Positions 16,117-24,847 of a DNA stretch of 64,000 nt are shown here, piece after piece (position 1 is the stretch's first letter; every line of letters starts with the position of its first letter). The notes under the pieces are model-generated. The model had not been told where the DNA came from, ran no database searches, and was given only the letters and a program-made list of their open reading frames with translations. This DNA is from Lichenicola cladoniae (lineage in GTDB: Bacteria > Pseudomonadota > Alphaproteobacteria > Acetobacterales > Acetobacteraceae). The DNA is taken from positions 46,001 through 110,000 of the forward strand of contig NZ_CP053708.1 in the NCBI RefSeq assembly GCF_013201075.1, read 5' to 3'. A program made the position numbers and the translations under genes.

Positions 16117-17328
16117 ATGACGAATATGGCCGGCCTTTCCCCTCAGTCGCAGAGGCTGCACGGCCTCGACGCGATGCGGCTGCTGCTGATGCTGCTCGGG
16201 ATCCCCTACCATGCCGCGCTGATCTACAACGTCGATCCGGGTTGGATCATCCACTCCAGAGATACGTCGTCGCTGCTGACCAACGTGTCGATCGTGCTGC
16301 ACAGCTTCCGGCTCGGGGCCTTCTTCATTCTCGCCGGCTTCTTCGCGTCGATCGTCGAGGTCCGGCAGGGTTCCGGCGTCTGGCTCAAGGCAAAGATGAT
16401 CCAACTGGGTGTTCCGCTGCTGGCCTGTGCGTTGCTCTTGACGCCGCCGCAAATCTTCATCGCCGCGCTGGCTACCCAGAATCAACCGATGCAGCACCTG
16501 CGCGAGGCGCTGGATGCGGTCCTGGTGGTGGCATCGCACCCGAGCAAGCTATGGGTGCTGCATCTGTGGTTCCTGATCGATCTGCTGCTGATCTGCGCGG
16601 CGTTCGGCTTGTGTGCCCGGGCGGTGGCCTCACGGCCGGTGGCACGCTGGCTGGACTCGGCGGAGCGTTTCGCCGTCCGCCACCCGTCAGCAACGCTGGC
16701 AGCACTCCTGTGCGTGTTCCTGGCCATGACGCTCGGCATCCAGCTGTTCCACATGGCGCTGCACGTCCATGAGGTCAGCTTGTTGTCCGGGCTGATCCAG
16801 GTCCAGTCCACGCTCTACTACGGTGCTTTCTTCTTGCTCGGCGTCGCCCTGCAGCGCCGGCGGGGTTTGCTGAACTGGTTCCAGAGCTTCAGCGCGGCCA
16901 ACCTGGTGGTTGCGATCGTCGCGCCGGTGCTGTGCGTCATGGCGGCGCGTAGTGCGTCGCATCTTGCGCAGACCAGCCTGATGTTCTTTCAGTCGATCAG
17001 CGCAATCTGCATTGCCCGGGTGCTGTTCTGGGCTGCCATGCGGTTCATGCAGCAGCCGAACCGTGGCATCAAGCGCGGCGCGGATGCCGCCTTCACCGTC
17101 TACCTGATCCATCACCCCATCGTCGCGGCACTTGGATTTCTCTGCCTGTGGATGCAGTTCCCTCCCTTGCTGGCGTGGAGCGGTATCGTCGTTCTCACGA
17201 CCATCCTGTCGCTCGGTTTCCACGACCTCGTGGTGACGCGCAGCAAAATCCTCGGCTTTCTGCTCAATGGCAGGTGGGCGGGGCGTGGCCTCGGTGCAGC
17301 TGTCGGTCGGGTCGTCGCCGTGGGGTAA
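16117..17328 (+). CDS. Acyltransferase 3 family membrane protein (OpgC-like)
   Basis: The 403-residue protein has about ten membrane helices and the acyltransferase 3 features: an early conserved segment GLDAMRLLLMLLGIPYHAAL with its His, RLGAFFILAGFFA, and LWVLHLWFLIDLLL. These enzymes O-acylate sugars, glucans or other envelope polymers using cytoplasmic acyl donors; OpgC/MdoC succinylates periplasmic glucans. It precedes the ATP-grasp/oxidoreductase cassettes and a glycosyltransferase and may decorate the same product. Confidence 0.8.
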   Translation: MTNMAGLSPQSQRLHGLDAMRLLLMLLGIPYHAALIYNVDPGWIIHSRDTSSLLTNVSIVLHSFRLGAFFILAGFFASIVEVRQGSGVWLKAKMIQLGVPLLACALLLTPPQIFIAALATQNQPMQHLREALDAVLVVASHPSKLWVLHLWFLIDLLLICAAFGLCARAVASRPVARWLDSAERFAVRHPSATLAALLCVFLAMTLGIQLFHMALHVHEVSLLSGLIQVQSTLYYGAFFLLGVALQRRRGLLNWFQSFSAANLVVAIVAPVLCVMAARSASHLAQTSLMFFQSISAICIARVLFWAAMRFMQQPNRGIKRGADAAFTVYLIHHPIVAALGFLCLWMQFPPLLAWSGIVVLTTILSLGFHDLVVTRSKILGFLLNGRWAGRGLGAAVGRVVAVG

Positions 17329-17379
17329 ACCCGGACAAACTCCGGGCCGGCAATTCGCGGCTTGAAACCCGGCGACGAT

Positions 17380-18708
17380 CTAGATGGGTGATGCCGGTCT
17401 GCGGCCGATGCGATCGGACCGGTCCATTGGTTGGCTTGCGAGTTTTGCGAGCAGGGTTTCGGCCCTGCGCTGGCTGAGGACTTTCCCGTTGGCGTCGTTG
17501 TCGCGGAGCCAGCCTTCGATGCGTGCGAGCGGGCTGCGCTTGGTCCAGGGCCGGCGCAGCAGTTCGGCCGTCAGCTGCGGCTGGTCGATGGGGACGTCGA
17601 TGCGGGTGCGGTTGCGTTCCAGCCAGTCGGCCTCGAAGCGGAGCGCCTGCGGGAACAGGGCGACCACCTGGTCCTCGTCGGTCGGGGTGGCGACGATCCT
17701 GGGGGTGCCGCCCAGGGCCGCGACCAGTGCTGCAGCAAGGTCGCGTCCGCGGCGGGCCAGGTGGCCGAGCTGGGTGGCGCGCGGGTTCATCTCGATCAGG
17801 TAGTAGAGCCCGGTCGCGGTCTCGATCATGAAGTCGAGGCCGAACAGGCCCGAGGCGCCGACCCGGCGGGCGACGATGGCGGCGGCGGCCTCCATCTCGG
17901 GGCAGTCCACCATCCTGACCACGGTGGCGGCGCCGATGCCGTTCTGCGCCCTGAGCACGTCGACGCTGAGTGTGTCCAGCAGGTGTCCGTCCCGGCAGGC
18001 GGCCATGATGTTGGCCTGCCTTCCCTCGATGAAGGCCTGCACGGTGACGGTGCGGCGCTCGCGGCGCAGGCACTGCACGAACGGGAACGGGTCGCCGTCG
18101 AACAGCAGGATGCGCACGGCGCGGCGCAGGGTCAGCGGCTGCGACATGGCGAGGAAGGCGGCCTCGGCGTCGGCCAGGGTATGCACGACGCTGACCCCGG
18201 AGCCGCCCCAGCTGCCCTCGGTCTTGATCACGCAGCGGCCCGGGCGTGCGGCGAACCAGGCGCGCAGGTCGTCCACGCCAGCGATCGAGCGTCCGGCGGG
18301 CACGCGGACGCCGTCGGCCTGCACGGCCTGCAGCAGGCGGTCGCGGGTGCCGCTCAGCGAGAAGCCGGCGGGCGCGCCGAGCGAGCGCTCGATCAGCGCG
18401 CGCAACGCGATGCTGTCGGGATCGTGGGCGGTGGCGGAGGCGTGCAGCGCATGCAGGTGCGCGACGACGCGATCGTCGGTGGGGACGATGAGATCAGGGG
18501 TTTCCTGGCGGATGGCACGTGCCAGCGTGTCGAGCGGGGCGAGGGCGGAATAAGCGTGGACGGCGCGCAGGCTGCGCAGCACCCGCATCGGGTGACCGTG
18601 CGGACAGATCGCCGACACCAGGGCACCGTGGCCATGGAACGCCACCGCCAGGCGCGCCGCCGACGGCCACCACGTGGTCGTCGCGATAAGGACCCTGAGC
18701 TGGTTCAT
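17380..18708 (-). CDS. ATP-grasp ligase, copy 1
   Basis: The 442-residue protein has an N-terminal Rossmann-like preATP domain (VLIATTTWWPSA), then an ATP-grasp fold: Lys162 in CVIKTEGSWGGSG with a glycine-rich loop, VTVQAFIEG, and the metal-binding Glu306 and Asn308 in LIEMNPR. ATP-grasp enzymes join a carboxylate to an amine or thiol through an acyl phosphate. The substrate is unknown. It is divergent from a flavoprotein gene and is almost identical to the gene at 20428-21834. Only residue 30 (Leu here, Ala there), the first nine residues and the residues after QPM differ. The start is chosen to match copy 2; no clear ribosome-binding site is seen. Confidence 0.8.
   Translation of the reverse strand: MNQLRVLIATTTWWPSAARLAVAFHGHGALVSAICPHGHPMRVLRSLRAVHAYSALAPLDTLARAIRQETPDLIVPTDDRVVAHLHALHASATAHDPDSIALRALIERSLGAPAGFSLSGTRDRLLQAVQADGVRVPAGRSIAGVDDLRAWFAARPGRCVIKTEGSWGGSGVSVVHTLADAEAAFLAMSQPLTLRRAVRILLFDGDPFPFVQCLRRERRTVTVQAFIEGRQANIMAACRDGHLLDTLSVDVLRAQNGIGAATVVRMVDCPEMEAAAAIVARRVGASGLFGLDFMIETATGLYYLIEMNPRATQLGHLARRGRDLAAALVAALGGTPRIVATPTDEDQVVALFPQALRFEADWLERNRTRIDVPIDQPQLTAELLRRPWTKRSPLARIEGWLRDNDANGKVLSQRRAETLLAKLASQPMDRSDRIGRRPASPI
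17423..18687. repeat. Direct repeat A1, 1265 bases, ATP-grasp coding region
   Basis: This stretch matches 20549-21813 without gaps. I count six substitutions, all within the last 300 bases (5' part of the gene); the first 970 or so bases look identical. Identity ends abruptly about 20 bases inside the gene's 5' end and inside its 3' end. Confidence 0.9.
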
Positions 18709-18872
18709 GGGTGCTGGGTAAGCCTCGGCAACAGTCGGCATCTGAAGTTTCAAGACAAAGGGTCAGCACAAACAAGTGAGTGTTAATCATTAAGTCGTTA
18801 AAAAAAGAATTGATGCAGAACATTAGTATTCGACGATGATTTAGATATAATCCAACCCAGTTTACTCGTTCC
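18688..18872. promoter_or_regulatory. AT-rich divergent promoter region of cassette 1
   Basis: This spacer between the divergent ATP-grasp and flavoprotein genes is AT-rich against a GC-rich background. It shows no alignable similarity with the spacer at the same place in cassette 2 (21814-21995), although the lengths are close (185 and 182 bases). Promoter elements are not assigned. Confidence 0.45.
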
Positions 18873-20096
18873 GACATTGAGAGACCATGCCATGGAGCGC
18901 AAGACCGACATCGCCATCATTGGTGCGGGGCCCTACGGATTATCGATTGCGGCCCACCTCAAGGCGAAGGGGGTGGATTTCCGGATCTTCGGAACATCGA
19001 TGGGTGTGTGGCGTGACAACATGCCGCACGGCATGTTCCTCAAGTCCGAGGGGTTCGCCTCCGACCTGTTCGACCCGAAGGGCGAACTGACGCTCGAGAA
19101 ATACTGCAAGGCGCACGGATATCCCTACGCCCATATCGGCGTGCCGGTGTCTCGTGAGCTGTTCTGCGAGTATGGCTTGGCGTTCCAGCAGCGGTTCGCG
19201 CCCGACCTGGATGCACGCCACGTGATCGAGGTGCAGCCGGCCGAGGGCGGCTTTGTGCTTCGTCTCGAGAATGGCGAGACGGTGCAGGCCGGCCGCGTGA
19301 TCGTGGCGGTCGGCATCAGCCACTATGCCTATGTCCCGCCCGAGCTTGCCAAGCTTCCGGCCAACGTCATGCGCCACAGCTCGCAGCAGCAGGCGCTTGC
19401 CAACTATGCCGGGCAGACGGTGGCGGTGATCGGTGCGGGATCGTCCGCGGTCGACATGGCTGGGCTTCTGCACCAGGCCGGCGCCAGCACGAAACTGCTG
19501 ACGCGGCGTGCCAAGATCTGGTTCCACCATCCGCCGGTGAAGCTGGGCGGGCTCAAGCGCGTGACCTCGAAGATCACCCGCCCGCGCTCGGGCCTCGGCT
19601 TTGGCTGGCGCTCGCGGCTGGCCTGCGACATGCCGATCATCTTCCACCACATGCCGTCGCGGTTCAGGATCCGCGTCACGCGCGGCCATCTGGGGCCATC
19701 CGCGAGCTGGATGACCCGCCGGCTGGTGGAGGACAAGGTCGATGTCCGGCTCGAGATGACGCTGCAGGACGCCACGGTCCGCGACGGCCGGCCGGTGCTG
19801 ACGTTCGGCAAGACCGATGGCCAGGTCGAGGAAGTGGTGGTGGATCACGTCGTCGCCGGCACCGGCTACAAGGTCGATGTCGAGCGCCTGGGCTTTCTCG
19901 ATGACAGCATCCGGGCCCGCATCACGCAGGAACAGAAGACGCCGGTGCTGACGCGGAACTTCGAGTCGTCCTACCCCGGTCTGTATTTCGTCGGCGTGTC
20001 AGCGGCGAACAGCTTCGGGCCGCTGCTGCGCTTTGCCTGGGGCGCACGCTTCACCGCACGCCGCCTCGCCGCTCACCTCGCGTAGGATACAGAGCT
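18873..20096. repeat. Direct repeat B1, 1224 bases, flavoprotein coding region
   Basis: This stretch matches 21996-23219 with two visible substitutions (at 20001 and 20086). Identity begins 19 bases before the ATG and ends 11 bases after the stop codon. Confidence 0.9.
18892..20085 (+). CDS. FAD-dependent monooxygenase-like oxidoreductase, copy 1
   Basis: The 397-residue flavoprotein has an FAD-binding GAGPYG (residues 11-16), a second dinucleotide loop GAGSSA (181-186) for NADPH, and the FMO-type VAGTGY near residue 320. The order fits the flavin monooxygenase / N-hydroxylating monooxygenase superfamily, which oxidises amines or other small molecules. The substrate is unknown. It is divergent from the ATP-grasp gene and its product is identical to that of copy 2 (22015-23208). 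Confidence 0.8.
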   Translation: MERKTDIAIIGAGPYGLSIAAHLKAKGVDFRIFGTSMGVWRDNMPHGMFLKSEGFASDLFDPKGELTLEKYCKAHGYPYAHIGVPVSRELFCEYGLAFQQRFAPDLDARHVIEVQPAEGGFVLRLENGETVQAGRVIVAVGISHYAYVPPELAKLPANVMRHSSQQQALANYAGQTVAVIGAGSSAVDMAGLLHQAGASTKLLTRRAKIWFHHPPVKLGGLKRVTSKITRPRSGLGFGWRSRLACDMPIIFHHMPSRFRIRVTRGHLGPSASWMTRRLVEDKVDVRLEMTLQDATVRDGRPVLTFGKTDGQVEEVVVDHVVAGTGYKVDVERLGFLDDSIRARITQEQKTPVLTRNFESSYPGLYFVGVSAANSFGPLLRFAWGARFTARRLAAHLA

Positions 20097-20427
20097 ACTC
20101 GATTCTACATCGGGCTTGTGCTCGCCCCTGAATCACGGAGTGCGTCATCTGGAGAAGTGAACTGATCCAGATGACGCAGACCCGGACATAATTCGTCCAT
20201 AATCGTCTGGCCTAGTAATCTAATAAGGCTACGGGACAACACGTGTGATCCGCACGGGACGTAAGTATTACGTCGGAAGACTTGCTTTCGGCTGGTGAGC
20301 CGATCGAACACTGGTGAATTTACAGTCGTTTCAATGTCTGCGCGAGCCAAGGGTGGACGGTGATGTCATATTTGTCGGTTATCACCTAACGAAGTGGTCA
20401 GCAGCTACAGCAGCTACAGCAGGTAGT
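20086..20427. other. Spacer between the two duplicated cassettes
   Basis: The spacer carries a perfect 13-base inverted repeat (20141-20178) and a short run of CAGCAGCTA-like direct repeats near 20398-20426. It has no gene that I can support and no alignable counterpart after cassette 2. Confidence 0.5.
20141..20178. terminator. Perfect 13-bp inverted repeat after flavoprotein copy 1
   Basis: TGCGTCATCTGGA and its exact complement flank a 12-base spacer, about 55 bases after the flavoprotein stop. No T-tract follows on either strand. It may end transcription of copy 1 (Rho-dependent or by structure) or be the scar of a small mobile element. Confidence 0.45.
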
Positions 20428-21834
20428 CTAGGATGTGAATCCACCCTTTTGAGACGAACGCCAACGAGGGATCGAGATCACTGCGCCGCAGGATGACACT
20501 GCGTTTCGCCAGCGACGACCCGATATGGTGGTGGAATTACCAGACGCTTCCATTGGTTGGCTTGCGAGTTTTGCGAGCAGGGTTTCGGCCCTGCGCTGGC
20601 TGAGGACTTTCCCGTTGGCGTCGTTGTCGCGGAGCCAGCCTTCGATGCGTGCGAGCGGGCTGCGCTTGGTCCAGGGCCGGCGCAGCAGTTCGGCCGTCAG
20701 CTGCGGCTGGTCGATGGGGACGTCGATGCGGGTGCGGTTGCGTTCCAGCCAGTCGGCCTCGAAGCGGAGCGCCTGCGGGAACAGGGCGACCACCTGGTCC
20801 TCGTCGGTCGGGGTGGCGACGATCCTGGGGGTGCCGCCCAGGGCCGCGACCAGTGCTGCAGCAAGGTCGCGTCCGCGGCGGGCCAGGTGGCCGAGCTGGG
20901 TGGCGCGCGGGTTCATCTCGATCAGGTAGTAGAGCCCGGTCGCGGTCTCGATCATGAAGTCGAGGCCGAACAGGCCCGAGGCGCCGACCCGGCGGGCGAC
21001 GATGGCGGCGGCGGCCTCCATCTCGGGGCAGTCCACCATCCTGACCACGGTGGCGGCGCCGATGCCGTTCTGCGCCCTGAGCACGTCGACGCTGAGTGTG
21101 TCCAGCAGGTGTCCGTCCCGGCAGGCGGCCATGATGTTGGCCTGCCTTCCCTCGATGAAGGCCTGCACGGTGACGGTGCGGCGCTCGCGGCGCAGGCACT
21201 GCACGAACGGGAACGGGTCGCCGTCGAACAGCAGGATGCGCACGGCGCGGCGCAGGGTCAGCGGCTGCGACATGGCGAGGAAGGCGGCCTCGGCGTCGGC
21301 CAGGGTATGCACGACGCTGACCCCGGAGCCGCCCCAGCTGCCCTCGGTCTTGATCACGCAGCGGCCCGGGCGTGCGGCGAACCAGGCGCGCAGGTCGTCC
21401 ACGCCAGCGATCGAGCGTCCGGCGGGCACGCGGACGCCGTCGGCCTGCACGGCCTGCAGCAGGCGGTCGCGGGTGCCGCTCAGCGAGAAGCCGGCGGGCG
21501 CGCCGAGCGAGCGCTCGATCAGCGCACGCAACGCGATGCTGTCGGGATCGTGGGCGGTGGCGGATGCGTGCAGCGCATGCAGGTGCGCGACGACGCGATC
21601 GTCGGTGGGGACGATGAGATCGGGGGTTTCCTGGCGGATGGCACGTGCCAGCGTGTCGAGCGGGGCGAGGGCGGAATAAGCGTGGACGGCGCGCAGGCTG
21701 CGCAGCACCCGCATCGGGTGACCGTGCGGGCAGATCGCCGACACCGCGGCACCGTGGCCATGGAACGCCACCGCCAGGCGCGCCGCCGACGGCCACCACG
21801 TGGTCGTCGCGATGAAGATTTTAAGTTGACCCAT
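20428..21834 (-). CDS. ATP-grasp ligase, copy 2
   Basis: The 468-residue protein is the same ATP-grasp enzyme as at 17380-18708, with the glycine-rich TEGSWGGSG and metal-binding IEMNPR. The last 40 or so residues after QPM are unrelated to the tail of copy 1 and look like read-through into non-homologous DNA. The first nine residues (MGQLKIFIA against MNQLRVLIA) are similar as protein but use different codons. That suggests the two genes were older paralogs before their cores became identical. Function and substrate are unknown. Confidence 0.8.
   Translation of the reverse strand: MGQLKIFIATTTWWPSAARLAVAFHGHGAAVSAICPHGHPMRVLRSLRAVHAYSALAPLDTLARAIRQETPDLIVPTDDRVVAHLHALHASATAHDPDSIALRALIERSLGAPAGFSLSGTRDRLLQAVQADGVRVPAGRSIAGVDDLRAWFAARPGRCVIKTEGSWGGSGVSVVHTLADAEAAFLAMSQPLTLRRAVRILLFDGDPFPFVQCLRRERRTVTVQAFIEGRQANIMAACRDGHLLDTLSVDVLRAQNGIGAATVVRMVDCPEMEAAAAIVARRVGASGLFGLDFMIETATGLYYLIEMNPRATQLGHLARRGRDLAAALVAALGGTPRIVATPTDEDQVVALFPQALRFEADWLERNRTRIDVPIDQPQLTAELLRRPWTKRSPLARIEGWLRDNDANGKVLSQRRAETLLAKLASQPMEASGNSTTISGRRWRNAVSSCGAVISIPRWRSSQKGGFTS
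20549..21813. repeat. Direct repeat A2, ATP-grasp coding region
   Basis: Second copy of the 1265-base repeat at 17423-18687, offset by 3126 bases in the same orientation. Confidence 0.9.
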
Positions 21835-21995
21835 TTATCGTGAGTAAACCTGAGGGCGATAATTTCCTAGACATTCAACTGTAAAGTTTAGGTTATCCAA
21901 CAATAGCAGTATTAAGCCGTTAATCGTGGCCTGATGGTGAGAATATTCTCGTCGTCTACAATCTGTAGTAGTATCGTGCTTGGCCTGGACGCTGA
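21814..21995. promoter_or_regulatory. AT-rich divergent promoter region of cassette 2
   Basis: This AT-rich spacer separates the divergent genes of cassette 2 and is not similar to that of cassette 1. Different promoters on near-identical proteins suggest that the two cassettes are expressed under different conditions. Specific promoter elements are not assigned. Confidence 0.45.
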
Positions 21996-23219
21996 GACAT
22001 TGAGAGACCATGCCATGGAGCGCAAGACCGACATCGCCATCATTGGTGCGGGGCCCTACGGATTATCGATTGCGGCCCACCTCAAGGCGAAGGGGGTGGA
22101 TTTCCGGATCTTCGGAACATCGATGGGTGTGTGGCGTGACAACATGCCGCACGGCATGTTCCTCAAGTCCGAGGGGTTCGCCTCCGACCTGTTCGACCCG
22201 AAGGGCGAACTGACGCTCGAGAAATACTGCAAGGCGCACGGATATCCCTACGCCCATATCGGCGTGCCGGTGTCTCGTGAGCTGTTCTGCGAGTATGGCT
22301 TGGCGTTCCAGCAGCGGTTCGCGCCCGACCTGGATGCACGCCACGTGATCGAGGTGCAGCCGGCCGAGGGCGGCTTTGTGCTTCGTCTCGAGAATGGCGA
22401 GACGGTGCAGGCCGGCCGCGTGATCGTGGCGGTCGGCATCAGCCACTATGCCTATGTCCCGCCCGAGCTTGCCAAGCTTCCGGCCAACGTCATGCGCCAC
22501 AGCTCGCAGCAGCAGGCGCTTGCCAACTATGCCGGGCAGACGGTGGCGGTGATCGGTGCGGGATCGTCCGCGGTCGACATGGCTGGGCTTCTGCACCAGG
22601 CCGGCGCCAGCACGAAACTGCTGACGCGGCGTGCCAAGATCTGGTTCCACCATCCGCCGGTGAAGCTGGGCGGGCTCAAGCGCGTGACCTCGAAGATCAC
22701 CCGCCCGCGCTCGGGCCTCGGCTTTGGCTGGCGCTCGCGGCTGGCCTGCGACATGCCGATCATCTTCCACCACATGCCGTCGCGGTTCAGGATCCGCGTC
22801 ACGCGCGGCCATCTGGGGCCATCCGCGAGCTGGATGACCCGCCGGCTGGTGGAGGACAAGGTCGATGTCCGGCTCGAGATGACGCTGCAGGACGCCACGG
22901 TCCGCGACGGCCGGCCGGTGCTGACGTTCGGCAAGACCGATGGCCAGGTCGAGGAAGTGGTGGTGGATCACGTCGTCGCCGGCACCGGCTACAAGGTCGA
23001 TGTCGAGCGCCTGGGCTTTCTCGATGACAGCATCCGGGCCCGCATCACGCAGGAACAGAAGACGCCGGTGCTGACGCGGAACTTCGAGTCGTCCTACCCC
23101 GGTCTGTATTTCGTCGGCGTGTCGGCGGCGAACAGCTTCGGGCCGCTGCTGCGCTTTGCCTGGGGCGCACGCTTCACCGCACGCCGCCTCGCCGCTCACC
23201 TCGCGTAGAATACAGAGCT
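21996..23219. repeat. Direct repeat B2, flavoprotein coding region
   Basis: Second copy of the 1224-base repeat at 18873-20096, offset by 3123 bases. Confidence 0.9.
22015..23208 (+). CDS. FAD-dependent monooxygenase-like oxidoreductase, copy 2
   Basis: The product has the same 397 residues as the protein at 18892-20085: FAD loop GAGPYG, NADPH loop GAGSSA and the VAGTGY region. The only coding difference seen is a silent A/G change in the codon for Ser in VSAANSF. The frame is open for 27 codons upstream, but the shared GAGAGACC leader and the match to copy 1 favour the start at 22015. It is followed by a terminator-like hairpin. Confidence 0.8.
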   Translation: MERKTDIAIIGAGPYGLSIAAHLKAKGVDFRIFGTSMGVWRDNMPHGMFLKSEGFASDLFDPKGELTLEKYCKAHGYPYAHIGVPVSRELFCEYGLAFQQRFAPDLDARHVIEVQPAEGGFVLRLENGETVQAGRVIVAVGISHYAYVPPELAKLPANVMRHSSQQQALANYAGQTVAVIGAGSSAVDMAGLLHQAGASTKLLTRRAKIWFHHPPVKLGGLKRVTSKITRPRSGLGFGWRSRLACDMPIIFHHMPSRFRIRVTRGHLGPSASWMTRRLVEDKVDVRLEMTLQDATVRDGRPVLTFGKTDGQVEEVVVDHVVAGTGYKVDVERLGFLDDSIRARITQEQKTPVLTRNFESSYPGLYFVGVSAANSFGPLLRFAWGARFTARRLAAHLA

Positions 23220-23226
23220 TACGATC

Positions 23227-23261
23227 GAGGAAGAATGGTGCCGACTGGCCTGTTCTTCCTC
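23227..23261 (+). terminator. Hairpin after flavoprotein copy 2
   Basis: GAGGAAGAA and its exact complement TTCTTCCTC are separated by 17 bases and begin 18 bases after the stop. This is terminator-like but lacks a T-tract. Confidence 0.45.
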
Positions 23262-23535
23262 AACGGGAGCGGGTGATTTCCAGCCGGAACCCGGAACGGC
23301 CTGACTCGCTTACGTTCGCTACGGTTTTCAGGATGCACGTGTGAAGACCACATACGGCGTTCCGGACACAGGCTGTCATGCGTTCAGCATGCTGCCGTCC
23401 TGACCGGCACGGCATTGCGTGAAGTAGTTTGTAATATTCGATAGATCCTCGCTGGCCCGGCTTGGACGTTATACTTTCCTGGAGCGACCGCGTGCACCGC
23501 ATTCTTGATCTGGTCGGCCTTGTGGATACCTGCCT
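23262..23535. other. Region upstream of the glycosyltransferase gene
   Basis: This 274-base stretch presumably carries the promoter of the glycosyltransferase gene. TATACT at about 23470 resembles a -10 box, but no convincing -35 is found. No ORF is supported. Confidence 0.35.
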
Positions 23536-24702
23536 GTGAACCTTGTCCAATCGCGTCCCCTAATGGCAGTCGACCGTGCGCTCGTACATGGCGTTTCGGT
23601 GGCTCTCGCCACCTACAACGGTGCGCACTACCTCAAGGAGCAGCTGGATAGTCTGGCTGACCAGACATACCTCCCGTCGGAGCTCGTGGTAACCGATGAC
23701 GGTTCCAGCGACGAGACTCTCGAGATGCTTGCCGAATTCGCCACGACCGCTCCGTTCCCGGTACGGATACACCGGAATCCGGTAAGGCTAGGCTACCGCG
23801 CCAATTTCATGCATGCGGCCAGCCTGTGCAGTGGCAGTCTGATCAGCTTCTGCGACCAGGACGATGTCTGGCGGCGGGACAATTTAGAACAGGTGGTGGC
23901 CGGGTTCGACGATCCGGATGTGTTGCTGGTGTTTCATAACGCCCTCCTGGTGAAGGCGGACCGCCAGCCGATCTCTCCGTTCTATGCGACCCCGCCCGTA
24001 GCGGGCTGCGCGCCGATCCTGACCCTCAATCCCTGGATGTTTGCCTGGGGCTTCATGCAGACCTTCCGGGCAGACCTGAAGAACGCGATGCCCGAATGGG
24101 AGCAGGCTCAGTGCCATCTTTTCCCCGGCGAGGTGCTTGGGCACGACATGTTCTTCTTTCTTCTCGCCGCATCGCTTGGAAAGGTTCGCTACCTCGACGA
24201 GATGCTGACTGAGTATCGCCAACATGACAACAACACGGTCGGTTCGAAGAAGCGGACTCCGCCGACGCTGATCGAGCGCTGGCGATATCGCTTCGAGGAT
24301 AGGTCGGAAACCTATGGCCATCTCGCACATGTCGCGACCATCAACGCCGACTTGCTGGGCCAGTTGTCGCGTTCGGACGCCATGCCGGAGACGTTGAAGT
24401 CTGCCGCCGGCACGGCTGCGCAAGCCTGGCTGCCGATCGCCCGACTATATGGCGACCGGGCGCGATGCTGCAGGGGCGGTGCGATCGGGCGCCTCAAGGC
24501 GTTCCTGAGGCTTTGGCGAGCAGGGTTCTATGGCGAATCCAGTTTCTGGACCCTGGGCAGGAACGCCATGCTAAAGGATTTCGTGCTTGGCGTCATTTGC
24601 GCACCGCTGATTCTGCGCATCGGTGCCCGCTCGTCCCTAACCGATCGTACCTGCAGACGAGGACTAAGGACATTGGGACAAGCGCAGACGGCGAGCCGAT
24701 AA
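23536..24702 (+). CDS. Family 2 glycosyltransferase
   Basis: The 388-residue protein has the GT-A fold of family 2: VALATYNGAHYLKEQLDSL, the nucleotide-binding VTDDGSSDET, and the metal-binding DQDD in ISFCDQDDVW. The EYRQHDNNTVG segment is common in rhamnosyl- or galactosyltransferases of this family. It should add a sugar to a polysaccharide or glycolipid on the cytoplasmic face. The start is GTG at 23536. Its place beside an acyltransferase and the ATP-grasp/flavoprotein cassettes suggests a shared surface-glycan or small-molecule pathway. Confidence 0.85.
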   Translation: MNLVQSRPLMAVDRALVHGVSVALATYNGAHYLKEQLDSLADQTYLPSELVVTDDGSSDETLEMLAEFATTAPFPVRIHRNPVRLGYRANFMHAASLCSGSLISFCDQDDVWRRDNLEQVVAGFDDPDVLLVFHNALLVKADRQPISPFYATPPVAGCAPILTLNPWMFAWGFMQTFRADLKNAMPEWEQAQCHLFPGEVLGHDMFFFLLAASLGKVRYLDEMLTEYRQHDNNTVGSKKRTPPTLIERWRYRFEDRSETYGHLAHVATINADLLGQLSRSDAMPETLKSAAGTAAQAWLPIARLYGDRARCCRGGAIGRLKAFLRLWRAGFYGESSFWTLGRNAMLKDFVLGVICAPLILRIGARSSLTDRTCRRGLRTLGQAQTASR

Positions 24703-24847
24703 AGGTATAGGCGCTTGGGAAGGGGGCGGCGCCGACCCACGGCGAGTCACCAAATGATAAGGATTAACGCTAAGGTTTATGGTGCCAATCCAGCTCTGCT
24801 CCGGGACATTTCAGGCGTCCCGAGCATTGTCCGAAACCATGAGTTGT

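Noticed and set aside
20398..20426. Short CAGCAGCTA-type direct repeats
   Set aside because: Only about three imperfect units without spacers; too small for a CRISPR array or iteron origin.
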